Shown piece by piece: positions 44,569-54,500 of a stretch of DNA of 64,000 nucleotides. The notes beneath the pieces are model-generated. The model was not told the origin of the DNA. It did no database searches and was given only the letters and a program-made list of their open reading frames with translations. The stretch is from contig NZ_BJDT01000005.1 of the NCBI RefSeq assembly GCF_005405285.1, forward strand, positions 62,001 through 126,000, written 5' to 3'. A program made the position numbers and the translations under genes. The DNA is from Weissella sagaensis (GTDB taxonomy: Bacteria; Bacillota; Bacilli; Lactobacillales; Lactobacillaceae). Position 1 is the stretch's first letter. Each line of letters begins with the position of its first letter.

Positions 44569-45789
44569 TTATTTTTCAGAAATAGCAGCGATTCCAGGCA
44601 AAGTCTTACCTTCTAAGTACTCCAATGAAGCACCACCACCAGTTGAAATATGACTTAATTGATCAGCAACACCTAATTGTTGTACAGCAGCGGTTGAATC
44701 ACCACCACCAACAATGGTTGTTGCCCCATTTTCAGTCACTTTAACAAGTTCTTCACCAATAGCCAATGTTCCCTTAGCAAAGTTTTCCATTTCAAATACA
44801 CCCATAGGTCCATTCCAAACAACTGTCTTTGCATCTGCAAGAACTGATTTAAATAGCTCAATTGACTTAGGACCAATATCTAGCCCCATGTATCCATCTT
44901 TAATGTCACCTTCAGCAACATATGACTCTGCATTATTTGCAAAGTTATCAGCTGCGACAGCATCAATAGGCAATACTAACTTATCACCAGCATCAGCAAT
45001 CAATTGCTTAGCCAGTTCAACCTTGTCAGCTTCAAATAATGAATTACCAATTTTTTCACCCTTAGCAGCAGCGAAAGTGTAAGCCATTCCACCACCAACG
45101 ATTACCTTATCAGCTTTTGCCAATAGATTTTGGATGATTGTAATTTTATCAGAAACTTTTGCACCACCAATAATGGCAACAAATGGACGTTCTGGATTTT
45201 CAACTGCACCACCCAAAAACTTAATTTCTTTTTCCATCAAGTAACCAGCTGCTGTTTGTTCAATATTAGCTGCAATACCTGCATTAGATGCATGTGAACG
45301 ATGAGCCGTTCCGAATGCATCATTTACAAATACGTCACCTAATGAAGACCAGTAAGCACCTAATTCAGGATCATTCTTTGACTCACGCTTAACTTCCTCA
45401 CCATCAACAACATCAGCATAACGTGTATTTTCAAAGATTAATACTTGACCATCTTCTAATTGGTTAATGGCTTCTTCTAGTTCAGGACCTTCAATGGCAG
45501 GAACAAAAGTTACAGGTTGACCAAGCAAATCAGCCAAACGTTGTGCAACTGGCTTCATTGATAATCCAGGCTTATCATCTTCACTCTTAACACGACCTAA
45601 GTGTGAAAACAATACTGCACGTCCACCTGCTGACAAAACATGCTTAATAGTTGGCAATGCTGCTACAATACGGTTATCATTAGCAACTTCTTGTTGACCA
45701 TCAACTTCCTTTAGCGGAACGTTGAAGTCAACACGCATCAATACTTTTTTACCTTTTAGCTCTAAGTCATCAACTGTTAATTTCGTCAT
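44569..45789 (-). CDS. pgk: Phosphoglycerate kinase
   Basis: Pgk makes ATP from 1,3-bisphosphoglycerate in the lower half of glycolysis and the phosphoketolase pathway. The 406-residue protein has [16 protein letters not shown], the hinge [10 protein letters not shown] and the nucleotide-binding [10 protein letters not shown]. Length is normal. It follows gap, but a strong terminator between them limits read-through. Confidence 0.97.
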   Translation of the reverse strand: MTKLTVDDLELKGKKVLMRVDFNVPLKEVDGQQEVANDNRIVAALPTIKHVLSAGGRAVLFSHLGRVKSEDDKPGLSMKPVAQRLADLLGQPVTFVPAIEGPELEEAINQLEDGQVLIFENTRYADVVDGEEVKRESKNDPELGAYWSSLGDVFVNDAFGTAHRSHASNAGIAANIEQTAAGYLMEKEIKFLGGAVENPERPFVAIIGGAKVSDKITIIQNLLAKADKVIVGGGMAYTFAAAKGEKIGNSLFEADKVELAKQLIADAGDKLVLPIDAVAADNFANNAESYVAEGDIKDGYMGLDIGPKSIELFKSVLADAKTVVWNGPMGVFEMENFAKGTLAIGEELVKVTENGATTIVGGGDSTAAVQQLGVADQLSHISTGGGASLEYLEGKTLPGIAAISEK

Positions 45790-45833
45790 AAAATTCCTCT
45801 TTTCTCTACTAAAAATAACTAAGAAATTTATAT

Positions 45834-45875
45834 AAAAAACGGGTGGTTCAGACTATTACTAAACCACCCGTTTTC
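45834..45875 (-). terminator. Terminator or attenuator between gap and pgk
   Basis: A perfect stem of 13 pairs (AAAACGGGTGGTT and its complement) with a 15-base loop ends in six T residues on the minus strand. It lies 20 bases past the gap stop. Confidence 0.9.
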
Positions 45876-45894
45876 AATAATAGTTATTCCACTA

Positions 45895-46905
45895 TTAAAG
45901 TGTTGCCAAGTGCAACAAAGTACGGATCATGTTTGAAGTGAAACCATACTCGTTGTCATACCAAGCAGCAGTTTGTACTAATTGCTTATCACCAACAGTG
46001 ATAACCTTAGTCAAAGTTGGATCAAATACGGCACCGTGTGTGTCACCGATGATATCTGATGAAACAATTTCATCAGCATTGTATCCAAATGAATCATTTT
46101 CGTACTTCTTAACAGCTTCGTTGATTTCTTCAGCTGAAACAGTCTTTGACAAAACTGTTGTCAATTCAGTAACTGAACCGTCAACAACACCAACACGTTG
46201 TGCGTGACCATCCAACTTACCAGCAACTTCAGGAACAACCAAACCGATAGCCTTAGCAGCACCAGTTGAGTGAGGAATAGTATTTACAGATGCAGCACGA
46301 TTTGAGCGCATCTTCTTACCCTTAGGACCATCCAAAAGCATTTGAGTACCAGTGAAAGCGTGAACAGTAGTCATCAAACCAAGTTCAATACCAAATTCCT
46401 TGTTCAAGGCGTTTGCCAATGGTGCAAGTGATTGAGTAGTACATGAACCAGCAGATACAATGTTATCATCTGCAGTCAATGTATCTTGGTTAACACCGTA
46501 CACAACCGTTGGAATGTTACCAGCAGGTGCTGAAATCAACACCTTCTTAGCACCAGCATCCAAGTGAGCTTGTGACTTTTCTGCTGAAGTGTAGAATCCT
46601 GTTGATTCCAAAACAACTTCAACACCATCGTTAGCAACCCACTTCAAGTCAGCTGCGTTACGCTCAGCGTATACACGGATCTTCTTACCGTCAACGATAA
46701 TACCTTCTTCATCAGCTGAAACTTCAGCTGCCAAAGTACCATGTGTTGAATCATACTTCAACAAGTATGCCAACATAGCAGGGTTTGTTAAATCGTTAAT
46801 TGCAACAACTTCAATGTCATCTGCAGTATCCTTCAATTCAAGGATGCGACGAAATGCTAAACGACCAATACGGCCAAAACCGTTGATACCAATCTTAACA
46901 GTCAT
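45895..46905 (-). CDS. gap: Glyceraldehyde-3-phosphate dehydrogenase, type I
   Basis: This enzyme oxidises glyceraldehyde 3-phosphate with NAD and phosphate. The 336-residue protein has the NAD-binding [14 protein letters not shown], the active-site cysteine in [12 protein letters not shown] and the C-terminal [22 protein letters not shown] lies before the ATG, as expected for a highly expressed gene. Many Firmicutes have cggR upstream; it is not here. Confidence 0.97.
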   Translation of the reverse strand: MTVKIGINGFGRIGRLAFRRILELKDTADDIEVVAINDLTNPAMLAYLLKYDSTHGTLAAEVSADEEGIIVDGKKIRVYAERNAADLKWVANDGVEVVLESTGFYTSAEKSQAHLDAGAKKVLISAPAGNIPTVVYGVNQDTLTADDNIVSAGSCTTQSLAPLANALNKEFGIELGLMTTVHAFTGTQMLLDGPKGKKMRSNRAASVNTIPHSTGAAKAIGLVVPEVAGKLDGHAQRVGVVDGSVTELTTVLSKTVSAEEINEAVKKYENDSFGYNADEIVSSDIIGDTHGAVFDPTLTKVITVGDKQLVQTAAWYDNEYGFTSNMIRTLLHLATL

Positions 46906-46959
46906 ATTATTAAGATCCCTCCCAAAAAATTCTTTTTTTGTTACGTTCCTACATGATAT

Positions 46960-46988
46960 ATTATACGACTTTACTTATATTTTCGCAA
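46960..46988 (-). promoter_or_regulatory. Promoter of gap
   Basis: On the minus strand TTGCGA (46988-46983) and TATAAT (46965-46960) are 17 bases apart, about 55 bases before the gap start. In the rest of the gap up to 47200 I see only AT-rich DNA. Confidence 0.82.
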
Positions 46989-47200
46989 ACAAAGTAAGTC
47001 TCTGAACAAATGCTTAATTTCAAAATTTATTTCCAAAAAAATTATATTAGATTGATTATAAAAAAATTGTTTAACAATAGATTATTATGTTTATAATCTG
47101 ATTTAAGTTCCAAAATAAACACTCACGAATAAGAGTTTTCTGAAACGTTTAATCAGCTATTTACCGATTATTTATCATTAATTAATAAAATTTTCACAAT

Positions 47201-47413
47201 CTATTTTTCAAGCACAAGACGGTGGGCCTCTTTATCATCTACACCACCTAACCTAATCAATCCATAGCGCATTAGTAAATTTATTCCCCTAACATATCGG
47301 TGTAATTTTCCCATGAATAAATTTTCAAGTATCGTTACAATTGTTAGTGCCACAATCCACAAACACATAAATATCCCCAAAACAATTAAAAAAGCAATCA
47401 TTGCATTACTCAT
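47201..47413 (-). CDS. Small membrane protein next to a repressor module
   Basis: The 70-residue protein has one hydrophobic segment (about residues 5-28) and a basic C-terminal half with LHRYVRGINLLMRYGLIRLG. I recognise no family. I choose ATG 47413, with AGGAGG seven bases upstream; a GTG two codons earlier is too close to that site. It has its own promoter at 47492-47520 and a leader carrying the same 13-base repeat found at the repressor promoter, so it is likely regulated by that repressor. Confidence 0.65.
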   Translation of the reverse strand: MSNAMIAFLIVLGIFMCLWIVALTIVTILENLFMGKLHRYVRGINLLMRYGLIRLGGVDDKEAHRLVLEK

Positions 47414-47433
47414 AGCCACTCCTCCTGTTAGTT

Positions 47434-47446
47434 TAAACTTAACTAA
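47434..47446. promoter_or_regulatory. Operator-like repeat, copy 1
   Basis: TAAACTTAACTAA occurs here in the leader of the small membrane-protein gene and again, exactly, at 48418-48430 in the repressor promoter. It is a candidate binding site of the XRE-type repressor. Confidence 0.55.
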
Positions 47447-47459
47447 TGTAACTAATTAA

Positions 47460-47486
47460 AGTCCTACGTGTTTTTCCTTAGGACTA
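47460..47486. other. Leader hairpin of the small membrane-protein gene
   Basis: Arms AGTCCTA and TAGGACT (seven pairs) enclose about 12 bases with TTTTT on one strand. It would lie at the 5' end of the RNA made from the promoter at 47492-47520 and could stabilise it, or act as a weak terminator for the upstream gene. Confidence 0.4.
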
Positions 47487-47491
47487 AATTA

Positions 47492-47520
47492 ATTATAGAT
47501 TAGATTAAAACTAAAATCAA
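47492..47520 (-). promoter_or_regulatory. Promoter of the small membrane-protein gene
   Basis: On the minus strand TTGATT (47520-47515) and TATAAT (47497-47492) are 17 bases apart. It lies between the ImmA-like gene and the small gene. Confidence 0.75.
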
Positions 47521-47534
47521 CAGTTTTATTAGGT

Positions 47535-47990
47535 TTAATTTAACAGGCCGCTGTGACGGTATAAATCCACGGTTTCTTGTGCAAAATCCAACGGGTAACC
47601 TAAATACTCACATAACATCCACGCTTCAAATGGCTGATTTTCATACTCTTGTGCAATCTTTATCATAGTTTCTTCGCTAGTCATATACTTAATAACTGCT
47701 TCGCGAGCAACAACTTCATCATTATGCGCTAAGCTTGTATTATAGTCTAAATGATTCCCAATGTCTGAAATCGCATGATGAAATTCCTCTACCAAAGTAC
47801 GCGCCTTTTCAAAAATGGGTAGCGTTTTATCAATAAATATATACGCTTTATCTTCCTTAAGATAGGCAACACCATCTAATCCCGAATTTTCTTTTAAAGG
47901 CATTGTATCTAAAATAACGGGTGTCATCCCTAACTCTAATAAATCATTTTCTACTCTTATCAAGAGATTATCATAGCTATCTGTTCCCAT
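47535..47990 (-). CDS. ImmA/IrrE-type metallopeptidase-like protein
   Basis: The 151-residue protein has VEEFHHAISD, matching the ExxHH-type zinc motif of phage and ICE ImmA-like peptidases, which cut a partner repressor after a stress signal. I choose the ATG giving MGTDSYDN, with GAGG six bases upstream inside the repressor gene; it overlaps that gene by 14 bases. The tight coupling to an XRE repressor is the usual pairing for this family. An earlier start seven codons upstream is possible. Confidence 0.78.
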   Translation of the reverse strand: MGTDSYDNLLIRVENDLLELGMTPVILDTMPLKENSGLDGVAYLKEDKAYIFIDKTLPIFEKARTLVEEFHHAISDIGNHLDYNTSLAHNDEVVAREAVIKYMTSEETMIKIAQEYENQPFEAWMLCEYLGYPLDFAQETVDLYRHSGLLN

Positions 47991-48363
47991 TCCGATCCTC
48001 ATAATTAGCAATCAGGCCCTCAATGTATGACTTAGCACGATCAATGACACGTGCTCGCTCTTCATCTGGTAAACCTGAAATGTCTATTCCCCAATGTGCT
48101 GCCATTAATACTGGTTCATCAGTCATCATCGTTTTTGAAACTTGACTTGGTTCTTCAACAAGATCTGATTTTGCAATTTTAAAATATTCGGCCATGGCCT
48201 CGATCTTATCAATTCTTGGATATGTTTTACCATTTGACCAATCCGAAATTGTTGCTGTTGATACGCCAATTATTTCGGCCAAATGTGCTGCTGTTATCTC
48301 ATTTTGTTTAATATAACGTTTAATGTTTCGGCCCATCGTGGCCTTTCCTTCGGATGATGCCAT
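47977..48363 (-). CDS. XRE-family (Cro/CI-type) repressor
   Basis: The 128-residue protein has a helix-turn-helix (about residues 18-50: ITAAHLAEIIGVSTATISDWSNG, in part) and a C-terminal region without a LexA-type self-cleavage domain. Such repressors are commonly inactivated by a partner ImmA-like peptidase, here encoded next. I choose ATG 48363, with AAAGG eight bases upstream; a GTG three codons earlier overlaps the site. It lies on the chromosomal side of the tRNA, thus outside the prophage proper. Confidence 0.85.
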   Translation of the reverse strand: MASSEGKATMGRNIKRYIKQNEITAAHLAEIIGVSTATISDWSNGKTYPRIDKIEAMAEYFKIAKSDLVEEPSQVSKTMMTDEPVLMAAHWGIDISGLPDEERARVIDRAKSYIEGLIANYEDRNGNR

Positions 48364-48407
48364 TGTATTCACCTTTTCTGTTATAAATTTATATTATTAT
48401 AGTTTTT

Positions 48408-48436
48408 ATTATAAAGGTAAACTTAACTAACTGCAA
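48408..48436 (-). promoter_or_regulatory. Promoter of the XRE repressor gene with operator-like repeat
   Basis: On the minus strand TTGCAG (48436-48431) and TATAAT (48413-48408) are 17 bases apart. The second exact copy of TAAACTTAACTAA (48418-48430) fills most of the spacer, where a bound repressor would block RNA polymerase. A palindrome AGGTTTAACCT follows at the -35 side. Confidence 0.72.
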
Positions 48437-48476
48437 GGTTTAACCTAATGATACTTCATTAAGCATTTTATTTCTA

Positions 48477-48505
48477 TTGCTAATACGAATCTATTGGTTT
48501 ATAAT
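48477..48505 (+). promoter_or_regulatory. Promoter of tRNA-Arg
   Basis: TTGCTA (48477-48482) and TATAAT (48500-48505) are 17 bases apart on the plus strand, with the tRNA beginning 14 bases after the -10 element. Confidence 0.82.
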
Positions 48506-48518
48506 TGTTATTTGTTAT

Positions 48519-48590
48519 GGACCTGTAGTGTAATGGATATCACGTTGGATTCCGGTTCCGGAGATGAGGGTTCGATTCCCCCCAGGTCCA
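48519..48590 (+). tRNA. tRNA-Arg (anticodon CCG)
   Basis: A full cloverleaf of 72 bases is seen: acceptor GGACCTG/CAGGTCC, D arm GTG/CAC, anticodon stem TTGGA/TCCGG with loop TTCCGGT (anticodon CCG), and T arm GAGGG/CCCCC with TTCGATT. The discriminator is A and CCA is not encoded. Its 3' end faces the prophage, as expected if it is the integration site. Confidence 0.95.
48568..48590. other. Probable left attachment core in the tRNA 3' end
   Basis: Phages that use tRNA genes usually carry a copy of the 3' half so that the tRNA stays intact. The T arm and acceptor 3' strand lie here, directly before prophage DNA. The exact core needs the other junction, which is outside the window. Confidence 0.5.
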
Positions 48591-48637
48591 TTTTATAGAT
48601 GCTATAAACGTTGATATAAAGGCATTTACATTGTCCC

Positions 48638-48659
48638 TAGTGGCAAATTAGTGGCAAAT
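48638..48659. repeat. Tandem 11-base repeat near the attachment site
   Basis: TAGTGGCAAAT occurs twice in direct succession. Direct repeats near a phage attachment site are often arm-type binding sites for the integrase; that role is inferred from position. Confidence 0.6.
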
Positions 48660-48688
48660 CTGTTTTTGGTTTGTCAGTTAATAATTTG

Positions 48689-48733
48689 AGCCTGTTGAAC
48701 GATTATTAATTTAGTCGCTCAATAGGCTTTTTG
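48689..48733 (+). terminator. Possible terminator after tRNA-Arg
   Basis: Arms AGCCTGTTGA and TCAATAGGCT, with one G-U pair, enclose 20 bases and are followed on the plus strand by TTTTTG. It could end the tRNA transcript. Confidence 0.6.
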
Positions 48734-48788
48734 TTTATCAATACAATTTGATTGGTTTACTATCTGCTTATATATAGGTAGAAAACAC

Positions 48789-48828
48789 AAAAAAAGCCCC
48801 ACCAGTCGCAATGACCAGTGGGGTTTTT
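48789..48828 (-). terminator. Terminator of the prophage late operon
   Basis: On the minus strand, CCCCAC and GTGGGG arms with an inner GTC/GAC stem are followed by seven T residues. It lies about 165 bases past the endolysin stop and is the only strong terminator of the late genes seen here. Confidence 0.85.
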
Positions 48829-48991
48829 AACTTGATAAATGTCTTTTTATGCACACAATTATTATGATTAATTCCTTTAGGAAAAAAGGTATCAAGTCAA
48901 ATAAATTATAATTTATTTATAGTTTATTTACAACTAGATTCATTTATAAAGTGGTCTAAATCAACCAGTTTAACAAGTTATGTGAATATCT

Positions 48992-50095
48992 TTATTTAGC
49001 TAACAGTGATTTAGCACTATACCAAATCATACCATAATCACCTTCTTTGATACCTGCTCCATTCGAATTGTTGTCGTATTTATCAATCGTCCCATAGTCA
49101 TAACCACGCATAAATTTTACGTTATCACCTACGCGAGTTGCTGCATAGTTACCACGAGTCACATTATCCAACATTGCTAGCGGAATACCATTAGCCGTCC
49201 ATGAGGCGTCTTTACCACCAGCCAAGTCGTAATTGATTGCTTGCCACATACCATTGACAAAGGTAATCTTGTCCACACGGAAGCTCTTATAGGCCGTGAA
49301 ACGATTACCAGCATTCTTAAACTTCTTGATTGCAGAAGTATCATGATTTACAGCAGGTTTAATAGGCTTAGTTGGTGTCACATTAGGTACAATAGCATCC
49401 TTATCAGTTCCTGCTGTAAAGAAATTATCATACAAGATATTGGCATCAAATACACCCAATGAACTGGCAAAAGTTTGCTTGCTTGTCCATTGCCAAGCAT
49501 GTTCAGTTGAATAATGTTTCATGTCAGCAGTTGGTACATATGGATATTGAGCGATCCATGCCTTTTCACCGTCTGGTGATACTGAAATGGCTGAACCACC
49601 TGTATACGTCGTTGAGCGATAACCACCATAACGGGCTACCTCCGCCTCAAATGCACGAGCAATAGGTTGCATTGCTCGTCCCATAGCGATTTGGTTTTGG
49701 TTCTCAATATCAACAGCTAGTACAGCGCCAACAGGTAATCCATCAGCTTTGGCCATGTTGACTGCGTATTGTGCTTCTTGAATGGCACCAGCCACCGTTG
49801 TTGATCGTAAATAATGGTACCCGTTGATATAAACACCTGCTTGTTGTGCAGCTGCAATGTTTCCTTTAGCAGTCCAATCGTGGAAACCGACACCCTCACT
49901 AATTTTTGTGGTAATGGCTTTAAGTCCGTAGTTATTACGCATGTAAGTGAATTCTGGTGACGTCATGGCTCCATTATGATTAGAAACATCAATCATGTCT
50001 ACACGTGGCGTATCAGCATGTACGTTTGTTTCACCAATACCACCTAATGCAAAAACTGTACCTAAGACAACCAAGGTTGTTTTTAATTTATTCAT
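48992..50095 (-). CDS. Secreted GH25 endolysin
   Basis: This phage lysozyme cuts the glycan strand of peptidoglycan at the end of infection. Residues 1-27 look like a Sec signal peptide (positively charged start, hydrophobic core, VHA-D cleavage site). A GH25 muramidase domain follows (about 32-230) with Asp36 in DVSNHNG and Asp129/Glu131 in LAVDIEN. A linker with TPTKPIKP leads to a C-terminal SH3-like wall-binding domain (about 265-367). Its start overlaps the holin gene by eight bases. A signal peptide means the lysin can be exported without the holin. Confidence 0.92.
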   Translation of the reverse strand: MNKLKTTLVVLGTVFALGGIGETNVHADTPRVDMIDVSNHNGAMTSPEFTYMRNNYGLKAITTKISEGVGFHDWTAKGNIAAAQQAGVYINGYHYLRSTTVAGAIQEAQYAVNMAKADGLPVGAVLAVDIENQNQIAMGRAMQPIARAFEAEVARYGGYRSTTYTGGSAISVSPDGEKAWIAQYPYVPTADMKHYSTEHAWQWTSKQTFASSLGVFDANILYDNFFTAGTDKDAIVPNVTPTKPIKPAVNHDTSAIKKFKNAGNRFTAYKSFRVDKITFVNGMWQAINYDLAGGKDASWTANGIPLAMLDNVTRGNYAATRVGDNVKFMRGYDYGTIDKYDNNSNGAGIKEGDYGMIWYSAKSLLAK

Positions 50096-50408
50096 TGGTC
50101 ATTCCTTTCATTTTTGTGACCGCCGTTTCAATAGCATCGTTAAGTTCTTCTGATGTAAATAAATGTGCTTTATCCAATGTCACTAGATAATCAACGATAT
50201 ATTTCAGTGCGTTAGCTTTCTTTTCAGCGCCAACAGTTGAACTTTGTTCTGCCCAATTTACAGCTGATTCAGCTAATACCAATAAATCACTGACTTTTTT
50301 ATTTCCTGTAAATCGACGTTTTAAGATAAAAATTAGCCAAATTAAAAGCACTGGTGCAATACCTGATTGCCACAGTGCTAATGCTAAATGCGTAAATTCA
50401 TTATTCAA
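50088..50408 (-). CDS. Phage holin, LLH family
   Basis: The protein has one hydrophobic segment near the N-terminus (HLALALWQSGIAPVLLIWLIF, in part), a basic patch KRRF and a long amphipathic tail ending in FTSEELNDAIETAVTKMKG, as in LLH-family holins. The frame is open further upstream, but GGGA lies upstream of a TTG at 50408, which I take as the start (106 residues); it overlaps the preceding gene by eight bases. It sits right before the endolysin, as holins do. Confidence 0.8.
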   Translation of the reverse strand: MNNEFTHLALALWQSGIAPVLLIWLIFILKRRFTGNKKVSDLLVLAESAVNWAEQSSTVGAEKKANALKYIVDYLVTLDKAHLFTSEELNDAIETAVTKMKGMTNE

Positions 50409-50883
50409 TTGTCTGTGATTCCCTTTCTTTGTGTAGCTCACTTGCCTCTTTAACGTACGCTGTGTTTCCATCACGGATTGATAACTCGCGAACATGCATA
50501 TTAATCACTTCGCCAGTCCCATTGCCACCTAATCGCTCGTGATATGCTTCGTACAAATAGTTAAAGTTATTCACTTCGTCAATCGTTGCATACCCTTGAT
50601 TTAGTAATCGGTTACCTTCATCGTAAATACGATCATGCAAACTTGCTATCAATGATTGCTTAACAATTTCAATATCTTCAATGACTGCTGCATGTTCCCG
50701 CTCGTACGTTTCAATTACTGGCTTATTAGCTTCTGATATTGCCATTGCTAGTCTCTCGGTCTTACTATGCTGCCTACGCTGTAACCAGTCACGAATTAAT
50801 TTGAATATTGGCCAAGCTGACACAGTTCCAATGATTCCAAAAATCGTACCGATTTCAGTTAGATATTGTTCTAATTGATTCAT
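50401..50883 (-). CDS. Phage membrane-anchored protein of unknown function
   Basis: The 160-residue protein has one N-terminal hydrophobic segment (about residues 10-30), a basic stretch, and a helical region that ends in the conserved YLYEAYHERLGGNGTGEVIN. Proteins with a similar NGTG-type ending are found between tail and lysis genes of many lactic acid bacterial siphophages. Function is not known; a role in lysis or as a second holin is possible. It overlaps the next gene upstream by one base. Confidence 0.65.
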   Translation of the reverse strand: MNQLEQYLTEIGTIFGIIGTVSAWPIFKLIRDWLQRRQHSKTERLAMAISEANKPVIETYEREHAAVIEDIEIVKQSLIASLHDRIYDEGNRLLNQGYATIDEVNNFNYLYEAYHERLGGNGTGEVINMHVRELSIRDGNTAYVKEASELHKERESQTIE

Positions 50884-51134
50884 TATTCAGTTGGCACCTC
50901 ATCTTCATCAGTATTTTCAGCTCTATCAGACACCAACTTTTGTATTTTAACTTTTGCGGCAGTTTTAATATCATCTTCTGATGACGTCATAGAAATGCCG
51001 TCCTCTTTTGTAACCTGTACACTACCATTTAAACGATTAGGATAGGTACCTGCATCAAATGAAACCGAAGCATAATTCAAATCTAACTTTCCGTTAACAA
51101 AACCTACTTGCAAATCTCCTACCGTGATATTCAT
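50883..51134 (-). CDS. Small phage protein, unknown
   Basis: An 83-residue acidic protein. The first two thirds look beta-rich (VGFVNGKLDLNYASVSFD, in part) and the end is charged and helical (DIKTAAKVKIQKL). I recognise no family. It lies between a DUF1617-like gene and the membrane-anchored protein in the tip-to-lysis region. Confidence 0.6.
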   Translation of the reverse strand: MNITVGDLQVGFVNGKLDLNYASVSFDAGTYPNRLNGSVQVTKEDGISMTSSEDDIKTAAKVKIQKLVSDRAENTDEDEVPTE

Positions 51135-51136
51135 GA

Positions 51137-51532
51137 TTATTTCTCCTCTTCTGTTTCTAGGGCATCAAAAAATGCGTCAAAAGCTTCTGCATATTGTGGG
51201 TCAATTTCTCCATCCCATTTAGCAAAATATTCTTTTAACGCATTCATTAGTGTTGGTTGATTTAGTTCAATCGTTACTTGTTCGTTTAGCAATACTGCGT
51301 GTTCGTCATTGTAACCATCAGGCACAACACCGTCAGTCCAACTGATTTGTCCTTGTTCGGTTACTTCACCACCGAAGTCCGTTACTAATTGTCTTTCGCC
51401 TTCTGATAATTCCTTTAACGAATCATTCAGCGATTTAACTAACTTAGTCCGTGCTCGGCTGATTTGTGCCGGCAATGTCAGCGTCTGTAAAAAATTCCCT
51501 ATTTGTATTAGTTCAGCATTCTTAAAATTCAT
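51137..51532 (-). CDS. DUF1617-like phage protein
   Basis: The 131-residue protein begins MNFKNAELIQIGNFLQTL, with SRARTKLVKSLNDSLKELSEGE following, as in DUF1617 proteins that lie after tail-fibre genes in lactic acid bacterial phages. I choose ATG 51532, preceded by GGAG; a start seven codons upstream would place that site inside the gene. Function is unknown. Confidence 0.7.
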   Translation of the reverse strand: MNFKNAELIQIGNFLQTLTLPAQISRARTKLVKSLNDSLKELSEGERQLVTDFGGEVTEQGQISWTDGVVPDGYNDEHAVLLNEQVTIELNQPTLMNALKEYFAKWDGEIDPQYAEAFDAFFDALETEEEK

Positions 51533-51546
51533 TTTTATTCTCCTTT

Positions 51547-54500
51547 TTACCAACCACCAGAAGCTGCTTTTAACACAACTGATAGTGGGTATACTGTGTT
51601 TTTATATAAGAAATACAACTCCGTGCTACCAAATAAAATACCAGGCCCGTCATCCTGTTTTTGATTACCAAATATCCCTGGATATGTCGTCCCATTATAT
51701 TCTGTTGCACCAAAATAAAGGCCTTGATAAGCTCCGTTTGGAAACATCATGACATCTGAATGAAATTCCGTGTGGTCCCAAAAATGCCAACCAGGCAAAT
51801 GTTTTGCACCACCTGCCAAAAGCTCGTTTTCCCAAGTTAGCAAAGGCATTCCTGTTGGTATATTCCAGCCATCGCTAACAGAGAACATGAAACCATCGCC
51901 TCCGTGTTTGGCAGCATCAGCAGGATGACCACCTTGGGTCTTCCAACCGTCAAGGTACATAATCAAATAGTCTTGATTGTCTCTACCCACAACCGTACCG
52001 TGCTTCAAACCACCAATATGTTCGGGGATTTTAGTAGTGTTATTATACACTGTCATATCAATTTGTCCTTCTGATATAACAGTGCTGCTTCGATGCGAGT
52101 TAGTATAAAATGATACGTTATTAGCATTGACAACTACCTGGTTACTATAAGCATCACTCCAATAACTCTTAATAAAATTCGTGATATTACCCGATAAGCT
52201 ACTTACGTCTAAGTTGATGACATTAATTTTTGCAGCGTTGATAGTACCCGTCGTGATATTACTTGCGTTTAGATTTTTAAAATTACCTCCCTTAGCGTAA
52301 AAATCAGCTGTAACAGTCGTGTTACCCTGCAAAGTAATGTTCTTATTAATCAACGCCATATTATTGTTATCAGCTACGATACCACTAGTTATCTTACCTA
52401 GATTATCAGCCAATCCAATCGACCAATTGTCTTTGAACAATTGCAATACTGTCGATGAATTAGTGGCACTACCCGGCATATATGGCATAGCTTTATTTGT
52501 AAAACTAAGCATCGGCTTAGTGAGATAGGCTGTTACTTTTTCGCTTGCTACGAATGCAATCGTTAATGAAGTAGCCTTATCAGGAATATCAATACCTTCA
52601 ATCTTTTTAATATTCCAACCGGTCCCTTTGTCTGACCAATCAGCTGTGATTGATTTACCAATGGTATTACCAGATGAGTCAACAAAACTCATTGATACTG
52701 TTTGTGTTCCAGCGCTTTCAGAAGTCCTTGCTTGCCAGCTTAGCGAAATAGTACCTCTAGCTCCTGGCGTACTGGCTAAAGCTACTTTTTGCGACAGTGA
52801 TGCCATTGATGCATTATCACTCTGCGTATTGAAACCAACAGTTATTTTATTAGCCGTTTTATCAAAATATGAACGATAGGGCTTTTTACCGCCTAAAAAG
52901 TTGTCTACTGACCAACCTGATAAATCGGGATTAAAATCAGAATTCACTAACATGTTAGGTGTACCTACCCCTAGTAAAATACCGTCGGCCTTTTGGTCAA
53001 AGTAACTTTGATAACCTTTTTCAACCGATGTAACACGTTGATCAATTAAATTAGTCAATTGCGTACGAGTCGTATTGTCGCCGTTCTTACGGTCTTCAAT
53101 TTCAGTTGTAACTTGACCAGCTGTTTGCGTTTGGGTGGACTGAATATCTGAAATATCGCCTTGCATATGGTTAACAGTCGTTTGCGTACCATTTGCAGTG
53201 GTAATAGCAGTAGTTGCATCTTTTTGAGCGGCGACTGCTTTACCGTCTGCTGTACTTGCAGCTGTTTTTGCTTGAACAGCGATACTTTGCCCATCGCTTG
53301 CTAAATTCCATGTTGCTGAAAGACCTTTGCTAGGGTCATCAACTAGTCCATGAATACCGTCAACGTCAAGTTCTAATGCAGTTACACGGGCATTGTTGTT
53401 GTAGTTACCTGGGACGTAATCTCCAATTGTATTGGCGAATACTAGCATAGGCTTATTGAGGTATGCCCTAGTGCCTTCACGAGCCTGAAAGTATAAATTA
53501 ACGGTACTTGCATTATCCGGTACAGTAATATTTTCCCATTTAATTTCGTGCCAAGTGCCGTCAAGACTTGTGTCTGCCCAACTGCGATATACATCACTAA
53601 TATCCGAATTATTTGAATCCCTGAATAATAATCGAACATTATCGTAATTATTATTTTGTAGCGTTCTAACTAACCACTTTAACGAAACTACCCTATCGGT
53701 ACTACTACCAAGTATTACTGTTTGTATGAGTCGTATCGTAGAACCAGATCTTGCAGCAGTTGAGTTAAAACCTACTGTTATTGAACCAGCCCCGCCTCGT
53801 GCATACGAACGGTACGGGACTTTTGAACCATCAGTTGAATCAGTTATCCACCCTTGCAAATCAGGAGTAAACTCCGTATTCATCAACTGATTAACTTGAC
53901 CTTGCGTATTAGCTTTCGCCTGCAACTCGGTAACGGTCTGCGATATGCTATTAATCGTTTGTTGCTGTACAGAGTATTTACCACTTAAATCGCCAGTCGT
54001 TTTATCAAAGTCAGTCTGGTTAACCTTGGAAGTAATCTGATTGTTTAGCGCATTGATACTTGCGGTATTCTCAGAAACTTTCTTATCGTTTGCTGTTTCA
54101 TACTTAGTAACTTCGGTAGTCACAGCATCAGCTGTTGTTTTAACGTTTCCATACTTTGTTGTTAAATCACCAGTAACCGTATCGAAATTAGTCTGACTGA
54201 CTTTAGTATCAATTGCTTTACTATTAGCAGTGATTGCCGCAGCCTGTGAACTAAATTTGCCATCAACTGTTGATTGATAATTCTTAATGCTTAGCGCAGC
54301 ACTATCAGCAGTCAATGTAGCAGAACCAACTGCCTTATCTAATTGACCCGTCTTAGTATCATAAGTTGTTTGGTCAACTTTCGCTTTTAAACCATCAAGT
54401 GCTTGTGTTGCTGCTGTTTGTGCTGTCTTAATCTTACCGTCTGCATCAGATTTATTCTGTGAGATTGTGAGGTTAATAGAATCAGCCGTATCAGTAATTT

